Shown here: positions 19,037-28,209 of the stretch, in pieces | Numbering within the stretch: position 1 is the first letter of the stretch | How the letters are laid out: each line of letters starts with the position of its first letter | DNA from: Marivirga arenosa | Lineage (GTDB): Bacteria > Bacteroidota > Bacteroidia > Cytophagales > Cyclobacteriaceae | DNA length: 64,000 bases | Assembly: GCF_030503895.2 (NCBI RefSeq) | Contig: NZ_CP129970.2 | Coordinates: 3,457,001-3,521,000, forward strand | Direction: 5' to 3' | Program-made: the position numbers and the translations under genes | The notes under the pieces: model-generated | What the model saw: only the letters and a program-made list of their open reading frames with translations | Told to the model about the DNA's origin: nothing | Database searches by the model: none

Positions 19037-20848
19037 ATGAATAGTAGACTAAATAAACCTTTCTTTTTTGCATTTTCAGTGGGGTTGGCTACAGCAATAG
19101 TGTTTTCTATTACTATTATTTTAAGCTATCAGTATTATCAAAAACAGAAAATTCAACAGCTGCAGTTAGAATTGAATTTTGTAAAAGAAAATATCCGTAA
19201 AATTATGACGAACAGTAATTTGGCGGCATTTTCAGTAGGCTTAACAATTGATCCTGTTCAAGATACAGTTAAGAATTTTGACTTTGTTGCTAAAGAAATA
19301 ATGCAACAACACCCGTATATTTTTGGTGTTCAAATTCTTAGAAAAGGCGAAATTCAATATGTTTATCCTTTTGAAAGACATAAGTCTGTTCTGGGGTATG
19401 ATATTCTTGAAAATCAAAGTACTCAAATAGAAGCTCAAAGGGCTATTGACGAAAAAGAGATTTATTATGCTGGTCCGTTAAGCTTTAAACAAGGAGGGCA
19501 AGGAATTATTGCTAGATTACCAATTTTTCATAATCAGAAATTTTGGGGATTTTCTGCTGTTTTAATCCGTATGGATGATTTTCTAGAAGCATCTGGAATA
19601 CGAAAGTCTGAATTCGATAATTTTATTTTCGAATTATCTAAAATAAATCCAAACACTGGTAAAGAAGAATATTTTACAAATAGGAGTGGGGCTAGCGATT
19701 TAAGTCTAGATTATACTTTTGCAGAGTCAGGATGGAAAATAACTGCAAATTATCAAAGTGAATCTATAGTATATATTATACTTTCTATTTTAATCATTTT
19801 GGGCATTTTTTCAACGGCAGGTAGTTCACAACATGCTTATCAAATACTTAAAAGGCCTGAAAAACTGGAGGCTTTATTGAATGAGAAAACGAAAGAAATT
19901 GAAGAGAATAATGCTTATCTCCAATCAATGGTTCAGGCTATACCAGACATTATTTTTATTTATGATGAACAAGCCACTTATTTAGATTTCCATGCCTATA
20001 AAACTGAGTTTCTATTATACAAACCTAAAGATTTCATAGGCAAAACTGCATATGAATTATTTGATAAAGGGTTTGCAAAGGAAACCCATGCTTGTATATT
20101 AAAAGCTTTAAAGACAAGTGAAGTAATTGAACATTCATATTATTTAGATTTTAAGGAAGATAGAAAATTCTTTGAAGGAAGGTATATCTCAATTAATTCT
20201 GAAAAAGTGTTAGCAGTAATTCGGGAAGTAACAGAAAGGGTATTATCAGCCCAAAGACTAGAAAAAAGCGAGCAAAAGTATCGAGGACTAGTTTCACAAG
20301 CTTCAGATACTATTTTCCTTTCTGATGAAAATGGAAATTTAATTGAATTGAATAACAAAGGAATTGAAATGACTGGTTTAAATGAAAAGCAGATTAAAGA
20401 ATATAACCTTAATGATATTATAATTCTTTCAAATGAAAAACATTCCAAGATCACAGAATTGATTCATGAAAAAGGAAATACATTACAAGAAGGTAGTTTA
20501 AAAAAATCAGATGGCACTGAAATTCCTGTTGAAATAAATTGTAAAATAACAGCTTCAAAACAAATACAAGGGATTATCAGAGATGTTTCCGCAAGAAAAA
20601 AGTATATACAATCAATTCAATTACAAAATGAAAAGCTAAAGGAAATTGCATGGATACAAAGTCATGAAGTACGAGCACCTTTAGCTAGAATTTTAGGATT
20701 ATTGGATTATCTTGAAAAGTATGATGAGGGAACAAAAGCAGATAACAATCATATTATTAGTTCTTTACGTAAGAGTTCTCTTGATCTAGATTTGATAATA
20801 AGAGATTTAGTAAAGAAATCTGAGGAAGCAGAAAGTAGTACTTCATAA
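19037..20848 (+). CDS. Membrane sensor with two PAS domains and H-box, no ATPase domain
   Basis: A membrane anchor at residues 9-30, an extracytoplasmic sensor region (about 35-240) and a second helix near 243-262, followed by a coiled linker and two PAS domains (about 285-400 and 410-525). The C-terminus holds a DHp-like helix with H-box IQSHEVRAPLARILGLLDYL (His543) and stops at 603. There is no HATPase_c domain and none is encoded just downstream; the next gene is a helicase. It shares this ending with the protein at 5463, which suggests a functional class more than random truncation. It may be a receiver of phosphate from other kinases or a scaffold. Confidence 0.75.
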   Translation: MNSRLNKPFFFAFSVGLATAIVFSITIILSYQYYQKQKIQQLQLELNFVKENIRKIMTNSNLAAFSVGLTIDPVQDTVKNFDFVAKEIMQQHPYIFGVQILRKGEIQYVYPFERHKSVLGYDILENQSTQIEAQRAIDEKEIYYAGPLSFKQGGQGIIARLPIFHNQKFWGFSAVLIRMDDFLEASGIRKSEFDNFIFELSKINPNTGKEEYFTNRSGASDLSLDYTFAESGWKITANYQSESIVYIILSILIILGIFSTAGSSQHAYQILKRPEKLEALLNEKTKEIEENNAYLQSMVQAIPDIIFIYDEQATYLDFHAYKTEFLLYKPKDFIGKTAYELFDKGFAKETHACILKALKTSEVIEHSYYLDFKEDRKFFEGRYISINSEKVLAVIREVTERVLSAQRLEKSEQKYRGLVSQASDTIFLSDENGNLIELNNKGIEMTGLNEKQIKEYNLNDIIILSNEKHSKITELIHEKGNTLQEGSLKKSDGTEIPVEINCKITASKQIQGIIRDVSARKKYIQSIQLQNEKLKEIAWIQSHEVRAPLARILGLLDYLEKYDEGTKADNNHIISSLRKSSLDLDLIIRDLVKKSEEAESSTS

Positions 20849-20939
20849 GCCAATATAAAACATTCTTTCTTTATATGTCACTGCTATTCATTACCTTTGA
20901 TACAGTTTCTGTAATTTCAAATCTATAAAAGCAATTAAA

Positions 20940-22157
20940 TTGGAATTTAATCAATTAAATTTTCACCCTACTTTAAGTGAAGGCCTTGAGATGATGGGCT
21001 TCAAAAAAGCAACACCTATTCAAACAGAAGCAATTCCTAAAATTTTAGAAGGTAAAGATTTAATTGCTTGTGCTCAAACAGGAACTGGTAAAACTGCAGC
21101 TTTTGTTTTGCCCATACTACATAAAATCGCTTCAGGAATTGAAACAAAAGGAGTAAATACGGTTATAATTGCCCCTACCAGAGAACTTGTACAGCAAATA
21201 GATCAGCAAATTGAGGGCTTTTCATACTTTACACACGCAAGCAGTATTGCTATTTATGGAGGTGGTGATGGTGCTGCATGGGAGCAACAGAAAAAAGCTA
21301 TTCGAGCGGGAGTAGATATACTGGTTGCAACCCCAGGTAGATTGATTGCCTTATTAAATTCAAATAAAACCCAACTTGATAATGTACAACATTTAATTCT
21401 TGATGAAGCGGACAGAATGTTGGATATGGGGTTTTATGATGATATCATGAGAATTATCAAGCAATTACCTACAGAAAGGCAAACCTTATTATTCTCGGCT
21501 ACCATGCCTCCTAAAATCAAAAAACTTGCGGGTGCAATTTTGAATAATCCAGAAGAAATCACATTATCGATTTCTAAGCCGGCAGCAGGTATTTCTCAAA
21601 AAGCATTTTTGACATATGATGATCAGAAAATCCCACTTTCAAAGTTTCTGTTGGGCTCAGGATTATATGAAACAGCAATTATTTTTGCTAGCAAAAAGGA
21701 TAAGGTAAAAGCTTTAGAAAGAGAATTGAAAGATATAGGAATGAAAATGAAAGCCTTTTCAAGTGATCTGGATCAATCAGAACGAGAAGTTATCATGCGT
21801 GATTTTCGTTCAAAAAAGGTGCAAGTATTAATTGGAACAGACATCATTTCAAGAGGTATTGATGTAGAAAATATAAGCTTAGTGATCAACTATGATGTTC
21901 CGGGTGATCCAGAAGATTACGTTCATAGAATTGGAAGAACTGCTAGAGCTGCTACGAAAGGGGAGGCTATAACTTTCATTAACGAAGCGGATATGGAAAA
22001 ATTCAATAGAATTGAATCCTTAATAGAAAAATCTGTTTTGAAAACAAATAGCTTGCCTAATCAAATTGGGCAAGGGCCGGAATATCAAGAAAATGCCAGA
22101 AAGAGAAAACCTGGTGGTTTTAACAAAAGAAAATCATTTAAAAAGCGTAATAAATAA
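20940..22157 (+). CDS. rhlE: DEAD-box RNA helicase, RhlE-like
   Basis: An ATP-dependent RNA helicase. The Q-motif region GFKKATPIQTEAIP is followed by motif I AQTGTGKTAAF, Ia PTRELVQQ, II DEADRMLDMGF, III SATMP and VI HRIGRTARA, then a short basic tail (RKRKPGGFNKRKSFKKRNK) of the RhlE kind. The start is the TTG at 20940, which places the N-terminal Q-motif helix at the standard distance. It lies 14 bases before a second helicase, so the two are probably co-transcribed. Confidence 0.9.
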   Translation: MEFNQLNFHPTLSEGLEMMGFKKATPIQTEAIPKILEGKDLIACAQTGTGKTAAFVLPILHKIASGIETKGVNTVIIAPTRELVQQIDQQIEGFSYFTHASSIAIYGGGDGAAWEQQKKAIRAGVDILVATPGRLIALLNSNKTQLDNVQHLILDEADRMLDMGFYDDIMRIIKQLPTERQTLLFSATMPPKIKKLAGAILNNPEEITLSISKPAAGISQKAFLTYDDQKIPLSKFLLGSGLYETAIIFASKKDKVKALERELKDIGMKMKAFSSDLDQSEREVIMRDFRSKKVQVLIGTDIISRGIDVENISLVINYDVPGDPEDYVHRIGRTARAATKGEAITFINEADMEKFNRIESLIEKSVLKTNSLPNQIGQGPEYQENARKRKPGGFNKRKSFKKRNK

Positions 22158-22171
22158 TATTACAATTCATT

Positions 22172-23287
22172 ATGACATTTAAGGAATTAGGAATCTCTAA
22201 AGATCTAATAAAAGGATTAACAGAGCTTAATATTAATCAACCGACTAAAATTCAAGAGCTAGTTATTGGTCATCTAATGCAGAATTCAGGTGATTTAATT
22301 GCTCAGGCACAGACTGGAACGGGTAAAACAGCAGCTTTCGGATTACCAATATTAGAAAGAATTAATACCAAAGATAATAAAATACAAGCTGTAATTCTTT
22401 CACCCACAAGAGAATTAGCTCAGCAAATCAAGCAGCAAATCTTCAAGTTCACAAAATATTCAGAGAAGGTTTTTACTGAGGTTGTATTTGGTGGAGAGAA
22501 GATTGAAAAGCAAATTCAAAACTTAAGAAGGCCTACGCATATCTTAGTCGCAACTCCCGGTAGATTAGCAGATTTAATTAGAAGAAAAGCGGTTGATATT
22601 CGTCAAGCTAAGCTGATGGTATTAGATGAAGCAGATGAAATGTTAAGCATGGGTTTTAAAAAGGATTTGGAATTCATTTTAAATACTATGAAACACCAAA
22701 AAGATATTTGGCTGTTTTCTGCTACTATTCCTACCGATATTAAATATATCATCAAACAATACCTTGATCCTAATGCTAAGCAATTAAAAGCATCGGGTAA
22801 TGAATTGGTTAATGAAAAAATATTACACCAATATGTGCCTTGTGACACAGATGAAAAGTTTATGGTGTTAGACTATTTCCTGAAAACTCAGAAAAAGGAG
22901 AGAGGTATAATTTTCTGTAATACTAAAAATTCAGCTAGATCCTTATTTGAAAAACTCAAATCTAGAAAATTAGCGGTTGGTATTCTTGAAGGAGATATGC
23001 ATCAAAAAGATCGTGATAAGGAATTGCGATCATTCAAAAGTAAAAAGCTTGATTTATTAATTGCTACCGATGTTGCGGCAAGAGGTATTGATGTTGCTAA
23101 TCTTGCTTACGTAGTACATTATGAGATTCCGAAGCAATTAGATTATTATATACATAGAAGTGGTAGAACTGCAAGAGCGGGAAAAACGGGTATAAGTATG
23201 GCGCTTTGTACCAAAAATGAAATGGTCCAAATCAAAAACATTCAAAAAGAGTTAGGAATAAAAATGAAACAGGTTCCTTTTGGATAA
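22172..23287 (+). CDS. Second DEAD-box RNA helicase (core only)
   Basis: It has all helicase motifs: AQTGTGKTAAF, PTRELAQQ, DEADEMLSMGF, SATIP, ATDVAARGID and HRSGRTARAG. At 371 residues it ends right after the core and has no RNA-binding C-terminal domain of the DeaD/CshA type. It is only moderately similar to the preceding helicase, so a recent tandem duplication is unlikely. Its stop codon lies 28 bases before the start chosen for the next gene. Confidence 0.9.
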   Translation: MTFKELGISKDLIKGLTELNINQPTKIQELVIGHLMQNSGDLIAQAQTGTGKTAAFGLPILERINTKDNKIQAVILSPTRELAQQIKQQIFKFTKYSEKVFTEVVFGGEKIEKQIQNLRRPTHILVATPGRLADLIRRKAVDIRQAKLMVLDEADEMLSMGFKKDLEFILNTMKHQKDIWLFSATIPTDIKYIIKQYLDPNAKQLKASGNELVNEKILHQYVPCDTDEKFMVLDYFLKTQKKERGIIFCNTKNSARSLFEKLKSRKLAVGILEGDMHQKDRDKELRSFKSKKLDLLIATDVAARGIDVANLAYVVHYEIPKQLDYYIHRSGRTARAGKTGISMALCTKNEMVQIKNIQKELGIKMKQVPFG

Positions 23288-23315
23288 AGTTTTAGCAAAG
23301 ACAGATTCATTAATT

Positions 23316-24356
23316 ATGAAAATACATCTTATTAAATATCTAACTCTTGTATTTATTGTTTCAGGAATAGCTATCTCATGTTCTACTAAGGAACAAAGAC
23401 AGCAAACCCTTATTCAAAAAGGCTATCAATCACTTGATAAGGGTCAAACTAAACAAGCCCTGGGTTATTTTGAAAGTGCTATAGAATTAAACGATGAAAA
23501 TGCTGCTGCCTGGAATGCTAAAGGAATTGCGCATTATCAGGACGGTCATCCTTATGAAGCCATTCAGGCTTATGGAAAAGCATTACAATATAAACCTGAT
23601 TACACAAGAGCCTATTTTAATCGGAGTAATGCCTTCTATCAGACAGGAGAATTTTATAGAGCTCTTGATGACTTAGAACCAGTTTTGGACTCATATCAAG
23701 ATTCTGCATTTGCTCATCTAGCTAAAGGATTAGCATTAGTAGGCTTAAAAAAGTATGATGAAGCAGAATTATCTTTTAATAAGGCTTTGGAATTAGATTC
23801 TTCAAATTCAGAAATATACACTAATAAAGCGGCAGTTCATTATTACAAAAAGGATTATGAATCTGCTATTACTGCAATTAATAAAGCATTAGAGATAAAT
23901 CCGAAAGAAGCAAACGCCTGGAACTTACTTGCCTTAATTCAATCTGAAAACAAACAATTTGATCAAGCTTTAGTGTCAGTGAATAAAGCTTTGGAAATAG
24001 AAGCAGGTCAACCTTATTTCCTTAATAATAGGGGATATATTTATACCTTTTTGGACAATTATGATAAAGCGTATACTGATTTGAGAAGGAGTATTGTGAT
24101 CGATGAGAAAAATCCGTATGTCTACAGGAATCTTGGGATTTTGGCTTTAAAAAAGGGAGAAATAGAAGATGCAATACGCCAGTTTGAAAATGCTTTAAAT
24201 AAAAATAATGACTTACCTTCTACCAATTTTTACTATGGAGAAGCACTTAGGCTTAATGATCAAGTAGATAAGGCTTGTGCAGCTTATCAAAAAGCAGCCA
24301 AAAATAAAGACAAAGAAGCAATTGCAGCAATAGAACAATACTGTAATTCACTATAA
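23316..24356 (+). CDS. TPR-repeat lipoprotein
   Basis: I place the start at ATG 23316, which gives the signal peptide MKIHLIKYLTLVFIVSGIA with lipobox AISC. The longer in-frame TTG start at 23280 would overlap the helicase gene and spoil the signal peptide. The mature protein is almost entirely tetratricopeptide repeats (about nine, for example NAAAWNAKGIAHYQDGHPYE). It is likely a periplasmic or outer-membrane interaction scaffold. It closely follows the helicases and may be in their operon. Confidence 0.85.
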   Translation: MKIHLIKYLTLVFIVSGIAISCSTKEQRQQTLIQKGYQSLDKGQTKQALGYFESAIELNDENAAAWNAKGIAHYQDGHPYEAIQAYGKALQYKPDYTRAYFNRSNAFYQTGEFYRALDDLEPVLDSYQDSAFAHLAKGLALVGLKKYDEAELSFNKALELDSSNSEIYTNKAAVHYYKKDYESAITAINKALEINPKEANAWNLLALIQSENKQFDQALVSVNKALEIEAGQPYFLNNRGYIYTFLDNYDKAYTDLRRSIVIDEKNPYVYRNLGILALKKGEIEDAIRQFENALNKNNDLPSTNFYYGEALRLNDQVDKACAAYQKAAKNKDKEAIAAIEQYCNSL

Positions 24357-24397
24357 TTCAAAAATAGAATTTCTTCGGATTAGTACGATAAATTCAT

Positions 24398-24405
24398 TAC
24401 TTTTG
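24398..24405 (+). promoter_or_regulatory. Probable ffh -7 box
   Basis: TACTTTTG matches TAnnTTTG, 23 bases before the ffh ATG. The -33 element is weak. Confidence 0.45.
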
Positions 24406-24428
24406 CCCAAAATTTCATCCTATAAGAT

Positions 24429-25760
24429 ATGTTTGATAATCTCAGTTATAAGTTAGATCGCGCTTTTAAAACCCTGAAAGGTCAGGGGCAAATTACGGAA
24501 GTTAACGTTGCTACTACCGTAAAAGAAATCAGAAGAGCATTGGTAGATGCCGATGTTAACTTCAAAGTAGCAAAAGAAGTTACGGATAAAATTAAGGAAG
24601 AAGCATTAGGTCGTGATGTACTTATTTCAGTATCTCCAGGTCAGTTATTGGTTAAAATTACTCAAGAAGAGTTAGCCAAAATGATGGGGGAGAAACAGGA
24701 GGATATTAATGTAGAAGGTTCTCCTGCCACTATTTTAATCTCAGGTCTTCAAGGATCAGGTAAAACAACCTTCTCAGGAAAATTAGCTAATAGATTAAAG
24801 AAACAAGGAAAGCAAGTGCTTTTAGCTGCTTGTGATATATACAGACCTGCCGCTATTGACCAGTTAAAGGTGTTAGGAGAGCAAATTGGAGTAGAAGTTT
24901 ATGCTGAGCCTGAAAATAAGGACGCAGTTAAAATTGCTAATAATGCAATTAAATATGCCAAAGAAAATGGTAAAAGTATAGTCGTAGTCGATACTGCTGG
25001 TCGATTAGCTGTCGATGAGCAAATGATGAAAGAGATTTCAAGCTTAAAGAAAGAGCTTAATCCTTCAGAAACATTATTTGTAGTTGACTCCATGACTGGT
25101 CAAGATGCTGTTAATACGGCTAAGACCTTTAATGAGCAATTAGATTTTGATGGCGTTGTTTTAACCAAATTAGATGGTGATACAAGAGGTGGTGCTGCTC
25201 TATCCATTCGTAACGTAGTTGAAAAGCCAATCAAATTTGTAAGTAGTGGAGAAAAAATGGATGCCATTGACCTATTCTATCCTGACAGGATGGCCCAAAG
25301 AATATTGGGCATGGGGGATGTGGTTTCATTAGTTGAGAAAGCACAAGAAACTTTTGATCAGGAAGAGACTAATCGATTATCCAAAAAGATCCGTAAGAAT
25401 CAATTTGACTTTGAGGACTTCTTATCTCAGCTACAACAAATTAAGAAGATGGGTAATGTTAAAGATCTTTTAGGGATGTTACCTGGAATGGGTAAACAAA
25501 TCAAAGATCTTGACATAGATGATGATGCGTTCAAGCCAGTCGAAGCCATTATTCGCTCAATGACGAAAGAGGAAAGAACAAATCCTGAATTAATGAATGC
25601 GAGTAGAAAGAAAAGAATTGCATCGGGTAGTGGTACATCAGTACAAGAGATTAATAACCTATTGAAGCAATTCAAGGATATGAGAAAGATGATGAAGACC
25701 ATGAATAAAATGAGTGGTAGTAAAAGAGGTTTAGCCGGTTTTAATCCGTTTGGAAAATAA
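24429..25760 (+). CDS. ffh: Signal recognition particle protein Ffh
   Basis: The GTPase of the signal recognition particle, which with 4.5S RNA targets membrane proteins to the Sec translocon. An N-domain helical bundle is followed by the G domain with GLQGSGKTTFSGKL, DTAGRLAVDEQM and TKLDGDTRGGAAL. The methionine-rich M domain (from about 300) has LLGMLPGMGKQ and RIASGSGTSVQEINNLLKQF. The length of 443 is normal. Confidence 0.97.
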   Translation: MFDNLSYKLDRAFKTLKGQGQITEVNVATTVKEIRRALVDADVNFKVAKEVTDKIKEEALGRDVLISVSPGQLLVKITQEELAKMMGEKQEDINVEGSPATILISGLQGSGKTTFSGKLANRLKKQGKQVLLAACDIYRPAAIDQLKVLGEQIGVEVYAEPENKDAVKIANNAIKYAKENGKSIVVVDTAGRLAVDEQMMKEISSLKKELNPSETLFVVDSMTGQDAVNTAKTFNEQLDFDGVVLTKLDGDTRGGAALSIRNVVEKPIKFVSSGEKMDAIDLFYPDRMAQRILGMGDVVSLVEKAQETFDQEETNRLSKKIRKNQFDFEDFLSQLQQIKKMGNVKDLLGMLPGMGKQIKDLDIDDDAFKPVEAIIRSMTKEERTNPELMNASRKKRIASGSGTSVQEINNLLKQFKDMRKMMKTMNKMSGSKRGLAGFNPFGK

Positions 25761-25797
25761 TTATTAATATATAAGTCATTTCTTACATGAAATATTT

Positions 25798-25832
25798 AAA
25801 GGCCTGTAAATAATTTATTTGCAGGCTTTTTA
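25798..25832 (+). terminator. Terminator after ffh
   Basis: The stem GCCTGTAAAT (25802-25811) pairs with ATTTGCAGGC (25817-25826, one wobble) and is followed by a T-rich tail. Confidence 0.85.
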
Positions 25833-26083
25833 ATTTATATACGGTCGTAACTTTCTTATTTTCAATGCAATACGCTATTACTTAAGTGTGCTATGGCATA
25901 ATTTTCCCTCCTTTATGTAAAGCATATTTATTTTTTTATATAATAATTTCTTGTTTTTGATTATTATTTTTGATTAAATTGAAACTTCAATATTAGAAAC
26001 GTAAATCACTGATAATTAAAGTGTTTTATAAATAATTAAAAACTATTAAACTTTTTATCTTTAATAGTATTATATCAAGACAG
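25833..26083 (+). other. AT-rich leader before histidine kinase, with inverted repeat
   Basis: The 323-base gap after ffh holds the ffh terminator and then very AT-rich sequence. A 9-bp inverted repeat, ACTATTAAA (26042-26050) and TTTAATAGT (26060-26068), lies 15 bases before the kinase start and may form a leader hairpin or an operator. I see no gene. Confidence 0.35.
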
Positions 26084-27382
26084 GTGTTTGTGAGAAATTA
26101 TTTCAACTATTCAATTGTATTAACCCTTATTAGCTTTTTGCTTTTGGTTGTTGCTCAACCTATAGAGGCATCCGGTACTAATAATATAAGCTCAGAAGAG
26201 TTAGGGATTCTTACATACTTTTTTGAGTTGAATCCTGATGAGTTAAGTAATATAGTTAGAGCTTTATCTTTCGGCTTACTAAGTTTAGGCATTGTGGGTA
26301 TTGCTTTTAGCTTTATGGATGCAGGTTCTAAAAGGATTAGAAGACATAATGATTATTTAGAGGTATTAGTAAAAGAAAGAACCAGAACCTTAGAAGAAAA
26401 GCATAATCAATTAGTAGCTCAAAACACCGATTATAAAGAAGCTTTAGCACTTATTTCTGAGCAAAAGGAAGAAATAGAAACAGCCCAACAAGATTTAGTA
26501 ACTAAAAATAAAGATCTTACTGAAGCTCTAGAGGAAATACAATCACAGAACGAGGTAATTGATCGTGAAAGAACAAAATTAGAACAGGCAAAAAGAATTA
26601 TTCAAACCCAGAATAAGAAATTATTATCAATAGCAAGAAATTTAGATCAGCAAGTTCAGGAAAGAACAATTGAATTATCTAAATCAAATCAGTTATTGAT
26701 TGAAAAGAATAAAGAATTAGATGAATTTATTTATAAATCAGCGCATGACTTAAGGGGCCCTATAGCACGCTTTAAAGGCTTAAGTCAATTAATTCAAATG
26801 GAATATGAGCAGAATAATGACATATCTACTCACTTAGATCATTTAAATCATTCTGCTAACCATATGGATAATATGCTAAGAAGATTGAGTAATGTATATG
26901 AAATAAGTGCTCGGCCTATTAGCCCACAACCTATTGATATTCAATTAATTCTAGATACTGTTTTTGACAGATTATCAGGTGAAGAAAACTTAGATATAAT
27001 TGATATTGATATTGAGAATAATTTAGCAAAGCCTGTAAAAATCGACCCATCTTTATTGCATTTAATATTAAAGAACTTAATAGGTAATGCAGTTAGATTT
27101 CAAGATCCGTTAAAGCTACAAAAGTGGGTTAAGGTTAAATTTGATATGGTCGATCATAATTTAATAATAAGTGTAAAGGATAACGGTATTGGAATTAAAA
27201 AAGATCAAATCCAAAATATTTTTGATTTATTCTATGTAGGCTCAGAATTGCCTAAAGGACCAGGTTTAGGTCTTTATATTTGTAAAATCATTACCAATAA
27301 ATTAAATGGAGATATAAACCTTAATTATTCAGAGCTTGAGAGAGAAACTGAATTTAAAGCTTCTATTCCAATTATTGATTAA
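26084..27382 (+). CDS. Membrane histidine kinase with long coiled coil
   Basis: Two membrane helices (about 10-25 and 60-80) flank a short extracytoplasmic loop. A coiled coil of about 130 residues (85-215) leads to the DHp H-box KSAHDLRGPIARFKGLSQL (His221). The ATPase domain is complete: N-box LILKNLIGNAVRF, G1 VKDNGIGIKK and G2 GPGLGLYI. With almost no sensory domain outside the membrane, the coiled coil probably carries the signal. The start is the GTG at 26084 (or the GTG at 26090). No response regulator is adjacent, so it is an orphan kinase. Confidence 0.88.
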   Translation: MFVRNYFNYSIVLTLISFLLLVVAQPIEASGTNNISSEELGILTYFFELNPDELSNIVRALSFGLLSLGIVGIAFSFMDAGSKRIRRHNDYLEVLVKERTRTLEEKHNQLVAQNTDYKEALALISEQKEEIETAQQDLVTKNKDLTEALEEIQSQNEVIDRERTKLEQAKRIIQTQNKKLLSIARNLDQQVQERTIELSKSNQLLIEKNKELDEFIYKSAHDLRGPIARFKGLSQLIQMEYEQNNDISTHLDHLNHSANHMDNMLRRLSNVYEISARPISPQPIDIQLILDTVFDRLSGEENLDIIDIDIENNLAKPVKIDPSLLHLILKNLIGNAVRFQDPLKLQKWVKVKFDMVDHNLIISVKDNGIGIKKDQIQNIFDLFYVGSELPKGPGLGLYICKIITNKLNGDINLNYSELERETEFKASIPIID

Positions 27383-27464
27383 TTTTACCTTCCAACTATA
27401 TTTTATCGCCTAATTTGAAATAAATAGTAAACTAAATAGTTAGTGTTAAAAAACTATTTTATTT

Positions 27465-28193
27465 ATGAAATTATCAAGCTGATTTATTACCCTAGCATTA
27501 CTTATTTTTTCTACTAATGTTTTTTCGCAATCCAAGTTTTATATTGGAGTAGAGGCGAATTTTATTCAAGATCAGTATCTGATAAAGGATGAAGGTACCG
27601 CAGTTAGTACCCCTAACATGCATGCAATTGATATCCCAGGTACAACATTTCTTTTAGGTTATCAATTTAACCCAGTTTTTAGTCTTGAAACTGGAATAGC
27701 AACTCGCCCTGTAAAAATAGGTTATGGTTTAAATTTTGATGATGTAAGAACAATGTCAGAAAGTTCTAATGCTTATTATCATATACCTTTGAGAACTCGG
27801 GCAGTGGTCCCTTTAATCGGAAATTGGTTGTCAGGTACAGCTAGTGTCGGTGTTCAGTTAAGTGTTACTGATCCTACTAGAATTGGCACAACTTCAACTG
27901 GAGGTTATGGAGAAGGAGGCGGAACTAGAAATGGGGAGCCGCTATACTCCAGAAGGTCTTCTTATACTTCTTATAATAGTATTTTCTTCACTGTTTCATC
28001 TGATTTAGGCTTACAATTTAACCTTAGTAAAAAGTTTAGTTTGTACACCACTATTTCATACAATCGTGGTTTTAAGGACTTGGAAAAAGTAGATATTGAA
28101 TATCAGTATATGAATGAACCCGTTAAAAAAGCTAATATTCGTCATCAAGGGACATATATAAGTCCAAACTTTGGATTAAAATACCGATTCTAG
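27465..28193 (+). pseudogene. Outer-membrane beta-barrel gene with in-frame TGA in the signal peptide
   Basis: From ATG 27465 the frame reads MKLSS, then TGA (27480-27482), then FITLALLIFSTNVFSQ, a perfect signal peptide core and cleavage site. It continues open to the TAG at 28191 as a barrel protein with strands such as YIGVEANF, SLETGIATRP and the terminal FGLKYRF. The TGA therefore interrupts an otherwise intact gene of 242 codons. A single C-to-T change from CGA (Arg) would explain it. A start at ATG 27618 would leave 191 residues without an export signal. Sequencing error, a recent null allele or readthrough are all possible. Confidence 0.65.
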
Positions 28194-28209
28194 TTATATT
28201 TAGCCATAT

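Noticed and set aside
20940-23287. Two adjacent DEAD-box helicases as a recent tandem duplication
   Set aside because: They share only family motifs. Linkers, tails and N-termini differ throughout.
27480-27482. TGA as a selenocysteine codon
   Set aside because: It falls in a signal peptide n-region, where selenocysteine has no role, and no stem-loop of the bacterial SECIS kind is apparent right after it.
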